A DNA stretch of 64,000 nt, from contig JBAXGW010000014.1 in the NCBI GenBank assembly GCA_037139195.1, positions 1 through 64,000 on the forward strand, read 5' to 3'. How positions within the stretch are numbered: position 1 is the first letter of the stretch; the number at the start of each line of letters is the position of its first letter. The stretch comes from JBAXGW01 sp037139195 (lineage in GTDB: Bacteria; Bacteroidota; Bacteroidia; Bacteroidales; JAHJDW01). A program made the translations under genes and the position numbers. Below, piece after piece: positions 34,628 to 42,300 of this stretch. Under the pieces are notes generated by a model, which was given only the letters and a program-made list of their open reading frames with translations, ran no database searches and was not told the DNA's origin.

Positions 34628-35578
34628 TCACATTTTAATATAAAAAAGAGGTGCTACACCCTTGAAATTTATTTCGTTTGTCATTATATCAATTTCGAAA
34701 TCAGATTTAGCACATGAGATTCCATTAATTTTTTTTGTGATTGAGAAATTCTTTGAATCAAAGCTCCAAGATTCCTCAAAAGTAAGATAATCGAGGTCTT
34801 CTTTTTTTGCATCTAGGAATGTGATTGTGTTAGAAATAAATGATTTTAAATTAGAGTCTGAGCTCAATAGTATTAGATTGTTATTTATGTCATAATAATT
34901 TGAGTTTTTATATTTTCTAGCTTTTTCTAACAAAACTAAATTAACTCTTTTTGTAATTGAATCTGGAATTAGAATGTCTGTATTTCTAAATTTTTGATTT
35001 GAACCTATTTTATATTCTATTTTTTCTGTTAATGTTTGCTCATTTAATGAATCAGTTTTTATGTTTTTAATCCAAAATAAGGGTTCTTGTTTAATTCTAT
35101 TTTCATCGAAATTATAAATATCTGCAACAGGACAGTAGGCGAGTATTTCTTTTGTTATAGTATGATTTATTGTGTCAATTTGCCAAATTTCCTTGAAAAT
35201 AATAGCTGATATTGTAGCTGGTAAATAATACCTTGAAGTTACTGTGCTATCTATCGTTGGGTCTAATTTACTTGCAAAGGTTTCGGAATAGCTTCCAATA
35301 TTCCATGTTTCATACCAAGCTATTTGAGAGCCAGACTTATAATCGAATATACAAATTTTATTAAGGTATATATTGTAGAATAATGAATCGAGAAAAGCTC
35401 TTCGTTTTGAAACTTCGATGTTTTCCTTGTAGAAAAGATAGTAGCTGTTATTATTTTCAGGATTTGAAATAGAAACAGAGTACTCTATGGTGTCAGTAGT
35501 TATAATTCCTGTTTGTCCAAAAGCTTTTGCAAAAATCATAATGCAAATGCAAGCTATAATTAATCGAGAATTTTTCAT
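34628..35578 (-). CDS. Secreted protein with two GldN-like repeats
   Basis: A 316-residue protein with a signal peptide ending AKAFGQ. Two segments resemble each other: FKEIWQIDTINHTITKEILA with CPVADI and EPLFWIK (about 155-200), and FEESWSFDSKNFSITKKING with SCAKSDF and APLFYIK at the C terminus. Both have the pattern of aromatic/acidic-W-x-D, ITK, a Cys and PLF(W/Y)IK. The first copy, with ILAYCPV and PLFWIK, is reminiscent of GldN/PorN of the T9SS machinery, which has ALCPV and PLFW elements. I cannot confirm homology. No partners of T9SS are encoded beside it. Confidence 0.5.
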   Translation of the reverse strand: MKNSRLIIACICIMIFAKAFGQTGIITTDTIEYSVSISNPENNNSYYLFYKENIEVSKRRAFLDSLFYNIYLNKICIFDYKSGSQIAWYETWNIGSYSETFASKLDPTIDSTVTSRYYLPATISAIIFKEIWQIDTINHTITKEILAYCPVADIYNFDENRIKQEPLFWIKNIKTDSLNEQTLTEKIEYKIGSNQKFRNTDILIPDSITKRVNLVLLEKARKYKNSNYYDINNNLILLSSDSNLKSFISNTITFLDAKKEDLDYLTFEESWSFDSKNFSITKKINGISCAKSDFEIDIMTNEINFKGVAPLFYIKM

Positions 35579-35634
35579 AGACTTTTATTTATATATTATA
35601 ATAAAATAATCATCAAAAAGATACAGTTAATTAT

Positions 35635-35667
35635 AAAAAAAAAGACCACCTCTTTCGAAATGGTCTT
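35635..35667 (-). terminator. Terminator of the arcC-argF transcript
   Basis: On the minus strand AAGACCA pairs with TGGTCTT around a short internal TTTCGAAA palindrome, followed by eight T residues. It is about 190 bases beyond the argF stop, on the same strand, and is the likely end of that operon's mRNA. Confidence 0.75.
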
Positions 35668-35695
35668 CTTGTAAAATATTAAGGTTGATTGAAAT

Positions 35696-35842
35696 GTGCA
35701 AATTCGAAGCCTCAAATGATTTTGAAAACAAAATAAAGGTAAAAAAATAAGTGCAGATTCGAGGCTTTCGATGTCAAAAAGAATTGAGTTTACTCAAGTA
35801 AATGAATATTTCTTTTTGACAAAAGTAACGATGAATCTGCAC
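35696..35842. repeat. Large structured repeat after argF
   Basis: Two direct copies of GTGCA(A/G)ATTCGA(A/G)GC (35696 and 35751) are followed by a long inverted structure: GTGCAGATTC (35751-35760) with GAATCTGCAC (35833-35842), inner GTCAAAAAGAA (35773-35783) with TTCTTTTTGAC (35810-35820), and a central TTGAGT/ACTCAA arm. It sits in the argF 3' region, before the terminator. It may be a regulatory RNA structure, or a plus-strand RNA ending at the T-run after 35852; the first view is favoured. Confidence 0.6.
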
Positions 35843-35861
35843 CTTGTTTTTTTTGCCGACC

Positions 35862-36866
35862 TTATGCACCCAAAGTTGCAACCATAACAGCCTTAATAGT
35901 ATGTAATCTGTTTTCAGCTTGGTCAAATACTAATGAATTAGTATCTTCGAAAACTTCTTCAGTTACTTCAACTCCGTTTTTCAAACCAAAATCTTCAGAA
36001 ACTTGTTTTCCAACTTTAGTATCCGCATTGTGGAATGCTGGTAGGCAATGCATGAATTTTACGTCTGGGTGACCAGATTTTTTCATAATTGCACTGTTAA
36101 TTTGGTAAGGTTTCAACATCTTGATTCTTTCTGCCCAAACTTCTTTTGGTTCGCCCATTGATACCCAAACGTCAGTGTGAATATATTCAGCACCTTTAAC
36201 AGCTTCTTCAGGTTTTTCAGTAATTAAAATTCTAGCGCCTGATTTTTTAGCAATTGCTTGACATTCTTTAATTAAACTAGCTTCTGGCCATAATTTTTTA
36301 GGAGCACCAATTCTTACGTCCATACCTAAAATGGCACCTATAACTAATAAAGAACGTCCCATGTTGAAACGAGCATCGCCTAAATAAGCGTAAGATATTT
36401 TTTCCATTGGGTTATGAGAATGTTCCATCATTGTAAGCACATCAGCTAACATTTGAGTTGGATGCCATTCGTTTGTTAAACCATTCCATACAGGAACGCC
36501 AGCAAATTGTGCTAATTCTTCAACGATTTCTTGTCCGAAACCTCTGTATTCAATACCGTCATACATTCTACCTAGAACGCGAGCAGTATCTTTAACAGTT
36601 TCTTTATGTCCCATTTGGCTTCCAGTTGGTTCCAAATAAGTTACGTGAGCACCTTGATCGTGAGCAGCACATTCAAATGCACAACGAGTACGAGTTGATG
36701 TTTTTTCAAAAATTAAAGCAATGTTTTTGCCTTTTAATTTTTGTTGCTCAGTACCAGCATATTTAGCGTTTTTTAAATCTTTTGATAAATTTAAAAGGAA
36801 TACTAATTCTTCTTTTGTGAAATCTAATTCTTTTAAAAAATTTCTGTTTCTTAAATTAAATGCCAT
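35862..36866 (-). CDS. argF: Ornithine carbamoyltransferase
   Basis: OTC interconverts ornithine plus carbamoyl phosphate and citrulline. Carbamoyl-phosphate residues are in STRTR, the HPTQ motif is in EWHPTQMLAD, the ornithine loop is VSMGEP and the catalytic Cys is in HCLPAF. Length 334 equals the E. coli-type enzymes. It follows arcC on the same strand, so it may work catabolically (as arcB), making ornithine and carbamoyl phosphate for ATP synthesis; an anabolic role is equally compatible with sequence. No arginine deiminase is in the window. A structured repeat and a terminator follow. Confidence 0.93.
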   Translation of the reverse strand: MAFNLRNRNFLKELDFTKEELVFLLNLSKDLKNAKYAGTEQQKLKGKNIALIFEKTSTRTRCAFECAAHDQGAHVTYLEPTGSQMGHKETVKDTARVLGRMYDGIEYRGFGQEIVEELAQFAGVPVWNGLTNEWHPTQMLADVLTMMEHSHNPMEKISYAYLGDARFNMGRSLLVIGAILGMDVRIGAPKKLWPEASLIKECQAIAKKSGARILITEKPEEAVKGAEYIHTDVWVSMGEPKEVWAERIKMLKPYQINSAIMKKSGHPDVKFMHCLPAFHNADTKVGKQVSEDFGLKNGVEVTEEVFEDTNSLVFDQAENRLHTIKAVMVATLGA

Positions 36867-36910
36867 GATATTATGTTTTTATAGTTAAATTTTAATTATT
36901 GTTTATTTGG

Positions 36911-36996
36911 TTACAGGTTGCTGGTGGCAGATTACAGGTAGTGGCTTCGACTCCTCTCAGCCACCGGTTACCATTTGCCTGATACCGGTTACCATT
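36911..36996. repeat. Small repeat cluster between arcC and argF
   Basis: Two direct copies of TTACAGGT (36911, 36932) and two of ACCGGTTACCATT (36963, 36984) flank a GTGGCT/AGCCAC hairpin (36941-36964) enclosing TTCGACTCC. The last copy overlaps the arcC stop codon by two bases. The CTTCGACTCC core recurs near 61304 and, in a related form, near 63407. It looks like a dispersed intergenic repeat family. Confidence 0.6.
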
Positions 36997-37990
36997 AATT
37001 ATGACTGTGATTTCCACATCCGCATACATGACAGCTTTCTTCTAAAACGTCAGCAACGATTCTTGTTCCGCCATTAGCTTTACCTAATGAATCAGCATCT
37101 GTTATAATGGTTTCTTTACCGCCATTTTCAACAAATTGTACTGCTGCTCTTACTTTTGGAGCCATGCTTCCTTCTGTGAATTGACCTTCGGCTAATAATT
37201 GTTTTGCTTCAGAAATAGTAATAGTATCTAATGCTCTTTCATCAGGTTTTCTATAGTTAATAAAAACTTTAGGAACATCAGTTAAAATAATGAATTCGTC
37301 AGCATGAATTTGGTTAGCTAATAATGCTGAAGCTAAATCTTTATCGATAACAGCATCAATACCTTGAAGTTTTTTAGGTTCAACGTAGAATACAGGTATT
37401 CCACCGCCACCAACTGCAACAACAACTTGACCTTCGCGAGCTAATCGTTCGATCGATTTTTTATTCCCAATAGTAACAGGTTTTGGCGAAGCAACAACTT
37501 TTCTCCATCCATTTCCCTTTGGATCTTCTTTGAAAATTGCTCCAGTTTCAGTTGTTACCTTTTCAGCATCTTCTTTTTTGTAGTAAGGACCAATTGGTTT
37601 TGTAGGATTTGCAAAAGCAGGGTCGTTTTTATCTACTAAAACTTGAGTAACTATAGTTATTACATCACGTTCTAGATTATTTGCTTCTAGTACGTTACGA
37701 AGTTGTTGTTCAATCATGTAACCGATGAAACCTTGAGAATATGCCCCGCAAATGTCGAGTGGCATTTCTGGTAATCCATACATTTTTGAACCAGCATCGT
37801 TTTGTAAAAGAATGTTGCCAACTTGTGGACCATTCCCATGTGCAATAACCAAATTGTAGTCTTTTCTAATTAATTCTAATACACTTTGGCAGGTGTCGTT
37901 AACATTTTGTTCTTGCTCGTCGATAGTTCCCTTTTGACCAGCACGAAGAAGGGCGTTGCCTCCAAATGCAATTACGGCTAATTTTGTCAT
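36995..37990 (-). CDS. arcC: Carbamate kinase
   Basis: Carbamate kinase makes ATP from carbamoyl phosphate. The amino acid kinase fold is shown by AVIAFGGNALLRAGQ at the start, HGNGPQVGN, and VAVGGGGIPVF. At 331 residues it is longer than the usual 310; the C-terminal tail ends CHVCGCGNHSHN, a Cys/His cluster not part of the standard fold and possibly metal binding. It lies upstream of argF on the same strand, giving the last two steps of citrulline catabolism. A -7 box is close upstream. Confidence 0.93.
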   Translation of the reverse strand: MTKLAVIAFGGNALLRAGQKGTIDEQEQNVNDTCQSVLELIRKDYNLVIAHGNGPQVGNILLQNDAGSKMYGLPEMPLDICGAYSQGFIGYMIEQQLRNVLEANNLERDVITIVTQVLVDKNDPAFANPTKPIGPYYKKEDAEKVTTETGAIFKEDPKGNGWRKVVASPKPVTIGNKKSIERLAREGQVVVAVGGGGIPVFYVEPKKLQGIDAVIDKDLASALLANQIHADEFIILTDVPKVFINYRKPDERALDTITISEAKQLLAEGQFTEGSMAPKVRAAVQFVENGGKETIITDADSLGKANGGTRIVADVLEESCHVCGCGNHSHN

Positions 37991-38019
37991 AAAATATTGT
38001 TTTTATTTTCTTAATGTTA

Positions 38020-38047
38020 CAAAGCTAAAAATTTTTATTGAATCAAA
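38020..38047 (-). promoter_or_regulatory. Probable arcC promoter
   Basis: On the minus strand TAGCTTTG (38020-38027) matches the -7 consensus 30 bases before the arcC start. A TTTG (38044-38047) lies 16 bases further upstream, shorter than the usual 19, so the -33 assignment is uncertain. Confidence 0.5.
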
Positions 38048-38117
38048 AAATGAAAACTTCTTAACATGATGTTAATTAGATTTTTCATTAAAACACATCG
38101 AATTGTCAAAAAAAAAA

Positions 38118-38125
38118 TACCTTTG
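38118..38125 (+). promoter_or_regulatory. -7 box before the MORN-repeat gene
   Basis: TACCTTTG matches TAnnTTTG about 35 bases before the ATG. No well-placed TTTG is seen. Confidence 0.45.
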
Positions 38126-38160
38126 CAAAAAAAATGATTAATCTCTATAATATCAGTGCA

Positions 38161-38814
38161 ATGAATAAATTTATTTTTTTATTTTTTATTAGTTTTTTTT
38201 TATGTAATACTATTTTTGCCCAAGAAATAGCAATAAAAAAAGTTTTCAAGGAAAATGGAAAATATTATTTTAAAATAGATAAGACTCTAGTTACTGGTAA
38301 AATTGTATCTTATTTTTCGAAAAACAAAAAGCAATTTGAAATTGAGGTTAAAGAGGGTTTGAAAAATGGATTTGAACGATGGTGGTTTAAAAACAGCATT
38401 CTTCAAATAGAAGTTTTTTTTATTAATGGCAAGGAAGAGGGTGTTTACAAAGAATTTTATAAAAATGGGAACCCAGATGTTTTGTCGTCTTATACTAATG
38501 GAAAAGAAAATGGAACATGGAAGCAGTGGTATAGCAATGGCAAACTATCATTAGTAGCTAATTATATTGATGGTAAACTTGATGGTAATTATATTGAGTA
38601 CTATGAGAACGAAACTATTAAAAAGGAAATAAATTACGAATTAGGGCTGGAAAAAGGCATTTCAAAAGAATATTATAATAATGGGAAACAACGCGCTGAG
38701 GAAACGTTTAAAAATGGAAAAAACCATGGAATTGTTTCTAAGTGGAATAAAAAGGGAAAACTTACGTATCAGGTTAAATTTGAAGAAGGTATAATTACTG
38801 AAATAATAAAATAA
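38161..38814 (+). CDS. Secreted MORN-repeat (YwqK-like) protein
   Basis: A 217-residue protein after choosing the ATG that gives a typical signal peptide (MNKFIFLFFISFFLCNTIFA). The mature part consists of repeats of about 22 residues with the pattern Y.NGK..G....Y..NG, as in WKQWYSNGKLSL and IEYYENETIKKE, the hallmark of MORN-2/YwqK-type repeats. These bind partners or substrates, but no function is certain. It is 25 bases upstream of the Rrf2 regulator gene on the same strand, possibly one unit. Confidence 0.75.
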   Translation: MNKFIFLFFISFFLCNTIFAQEIAIKKVFKENGKYYFKIDKTLVTGKIVSYFSKNKKQFEIEVKEGLKNGFERWWFKNSILQIEVFFINGKEEGVYKEFYKNGNPDVLSSYTNGKENGTWKQWYSNGKLSLVANYIDGKLDGNYIEYYENETIKKEINYELGLEKGISKEYYNNGKQRAEETFKNGKNHGIVSKWNKKGKLTYQVKFEEGIITEIIK

Positions 38815-38839
38815 TAATGCAATCTAAATTTGAATTTCA

Positions 38840-39289
38840 ATGAAAATCAATACGAAAATAAGATATGGACTTCGAACCATGATTGAAATTGCTGCTAATT
38901 CAGAGAACTGTGGAATATTTCAAAAAGATATTGCAAAAAAACAAGAAATATCAGAAAAGTATTTAGATCCGATTATTTCTTCTCTGAAAAAAGCTGAATT
39001 AATAGTAAATTTTAAGGGTAAAAAAAGTGGATATATTTTAAATAAATCTGCTTCAGAGATCAATGTTTTAATGATTATTAGAGCAATGGGTGATAATTTT
39101 GATGTTGTTGAATGCGTTGGTCCAAATCCACTTTGCGCTAAAATAAACGCATGCCCTTGTCGACCTATGTGGAATGGGTTAAATAATGTTATTGCCAATT
39201 ATCTAAAATCATGGTTTTTGTCTGAATTAGTTACTAAATATAAAGAAACTAATAAGATTCCTGAGGATCAAATGATGTTTTTTATTTAA
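38840..39289 (+). CDS. Rrf2-family Fe-S transcriptional regulator
   Basis: A 149-residue winged-helix regulator. The N-terminal DNA-binding domain (about 1-65) contains GLRTMIEIAAN and QKDIAKKQEISEKYL. A Cys cluster follows: ECVGPNPLCAKINACPC, four Cys in 17 residues, close to the three-Cys pattern that binds an iron-sulfur cluster in IscR and other Rrf2 proteins. It may therefore sense Fe-S status, oxygen or NO. Its targets are not shown; a palindromic operator at its own promoter was not identified. Confidence 0.88.
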   Translation: MKINTKIRYGLRTMIEIAANSENCGIFQKDIAKKQEISEKYLDPIISSLKKAELIVNFKGKKSGYILNKSASEINVLMIIRAMGDNFDVVECVGPNPLCAKINACPCRPMWNGLNNVIANYLKSWFLSELVTKYKETNKIPEDQMMFFI

Positions 39290-39290
39290 A

Positions 39291-39324
39291 AAAAGAACGC
39301 AAATTTTTTATTTTGCGTTCTTTT
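39291..39324. terminator. Bidirectional terminator after the Rrf2 gene
   Basis: AAAAGAACGCAAA (39291-39303) and TTTGCGTTCTTTT (39312-39324) form a perfect 13-bp stem with an 8-base loop, flanked by A and T runs on both sides. It lies between the convergent Rrf2 and giant-protein genes and serves both. Confidence 0.9.
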
Positions 39325-39328
39325 AGAA

Positions 39329-42300
39329 TTATTTAATTAAGGTAACCGTTCCTTGGTAAGAATGTTTAACCCCTTCAGCTTCTTTTACATAAATTAGCCA
39401 ATAATATACATCTTGTTTGCACGCTTTCTGAGTGCCTAAAAATCTACCATTCCAAGGTTTCTGAATATCATTAGTCGAATATATCATTTCGCCCCATCTG
39501 TCGTATATAAACATTTCGAAACTGGAGCTGTCAATACCGATTCCTTTTGGTCCAAAGAATTCATTGTCCCCGTCGCCATTTGGAGTAAATGCATTTGGTA
39601 TGTAGAAGGTGTAAATATCTTTTACAATTACTTCTTTTTCAATTGTATCTTTACAGCCTTTTTCTGTTGATACTACAAGTGTTACGTTGTATGAGCCTGA
39701 GTTGTGGTATGTATAATCAGGAGTTTCTTCATTTGAAGTATCAGGGATAGGGTTATAAAAATCACCAAAATGCCATTCCCATCCGCTAACGTTAGACGAG
39801 CTGCCACTGGGTGAAAATTTATAATATGGGTTTTCAATAGTGGCAATATCAGGCCAAAATTCAAATTCAGCAGTTGGTCTGGGATAAACACTTATATAAT
39901 CAGGCATACTAAGAGCATTTGTACAGCCCTTTGAATCATTTATTGATAAAGAAACATCGTATCCCCCGGGCTCTAAATACACGTGTGAAGGATTTTGCAT
40001 ATCGCTAGAGTTGGCAGTTGAAGTTGGGTCTCCGAAATTCCATGTTCTACTTGTTACATCAGGCGATAAATCTGCAAATTGGACATAAAGAGGCTGGCAA
40101 CCTTCGGTTGGATCGGCAATAAAATCAATAATTGGTCTTCCATTTACTGTTACCGGTTGCGTTGTTATTTCCGATTCGCAACCATTTTCGGTAACATACA
40201 ATGAGAGATTATAAACGCCAGCAGAATTCCAAGATATTGAGTAAGGACCTGGTCCTGAGCCTAGGCTAGAAGAGCCACCATCGAAATTAAAATGATATGT
40301 TGCACTTGGATCTGCATTTCCTGTATAAACAACAGTTGATTGGTTATAAATACAAATAGGGGATTCAACTGTAAAGTCAGAGGTAGGCTTTTCTGTAACC
40401 TTTATAGTGTGTTGAGTAGACATAGATGGACAGTTGTTTTGAGAAACGGCAAGTTCAATTGTATAGATTCCAGACGATGTCCATTTCAACCAATGGGGAC
40501 CTTGACCTGTGCCTGGCGTTGCTGTTGCTCCATCAAAGACCCAATTGTATATTGCATTAACATCTGCAGTTCCTGTGTATACTACTTTTGACGAATCATA
40601 AATACATATCGGACTCTCTACAGAAAATGTTGATGTAGGCATTGGATTTACAATTACATTTTGTGTTGTTATTGGCGATTTGCATTCTGCTTGTTCTACA
40701 TAAAGCGATATTTGATGAGTCCCCGATGTATTCCAATTAATAACATAGGGTCCTTGGTCTGAGCCCGATACAATAGTTCCTCCATCAAAATTCCACGTGT
40801 AATCAGCAGTTGATGTCCCATTTCCAAGATAAGTTATTGTGGTGTTATTTACTTGACAAATAGGGGAAACTACATTGAAATTTGATGTAGGGTACGGATT
40901 AACAGTTACTTTTACATCATCAAAATCAGAACAACCTATATTGTCATATACTGTTAATGTATAATTTGTAGTATTTGTAGGTGTAGCTGTTGGCGAAGAA
41001 ACATTATCAGCAGATAAACTTGAAGCTGGGCTCCACTTGTATGTTGTGCCTCCGCTTGCATTGAGAACTGTGCTGTTCCCTTCGCAAATAATTACATCAT
41101 CTCCAGCATCTGCAATTACCTCAGGTGAAATTGTTACAATAACATCGTCTGTTCCACTACAACCATTAACATCAATAACAGTTACTTTATACGTTGATGT
41201 TGATGCCGGACTTGCTGTTGGGTTAAAAATACTAGAATTACTTAATCCCGTAGTTGGGTTCCACAAATAACTGCTTGCATTATTTGGTGTAACACTTAAG
41301 CTAGCAATGCCAACTGTTTTACAAATAGTTGTGTCATTACCTGCATCAACTATTGGGTTCTGATTTACTGTTACAGTTGATAATGCAGAATTTTCACATC
41401 CATAAGTATCAGTTCCTGTTACTTCATATTGCGTTGTGATATTTGGAGATACACTACGTGGATTACTTGCAAATATATTGTCTCCCCATTTGTAAGTTGA
41501 AGCACCCACGGCTGTGAGTATAGCATTTGTTCCTTTACAGATAATTGGATTATTTACAGTAACTGTTGGTAAAGGACGTACAGTTACTGTAGAAGTAGCA
41601 ATACCGCTACAGCCATTATTATCGGAACCACTAACCTGATATAGTGTAGTAGTAGTTGGTGTAACAATTTTCCCATTTCCATTGCCTAAGTTGTCACTCC
41701 ATACATAATTAGGCGCTCCTTGAGCTGTTAATGTTGCACTTTCGCCAATACAAATTGTTGGGTTGTTCACTGTTACGCTCAGCGAAGTGCTAATTGTTAC
41801 TGTAGAAACTGCCTTGTCAGTACATCCATTCTCATCGGTTCCTGTAACCGTATATGCAGTAGTTGCTGTTGGTGTAACATCAAAATCATTTCCTATTCCT
41901 AATCCATTATCCCAATTATAAGTTGTAGCGCCACTAGCTGTTATAATAGCTGAAGAACCTGGACAAACAGTTGGGTTGTTTACTGTAACAGTTGGTAAGA
42001 CATTTACTGTTACTATAACAAATGTATCATTTTTACAGCCTTTAACATCAGTGCCACTTACGTTATATGTAGTAGTAGAAGAAGGCGATACTGTTCGCGG
42101 ATTACTTGCAAACCAATTATCACTCCAAGTATAAGAATCTGCGCCTTGTGCAGTTAATACAGCATTTTCGCCTTCGCAAATAGTTGGGTTGTTGACCGTA
42201 ATTGTTGGCAAGGGATTAATTGTTATTGTTGCTGTAGCAGATGCTTTACAGCCTTTTATATCTGTGCCTGTAACTATATATGAAGTTGTAGTTGTTGGTG

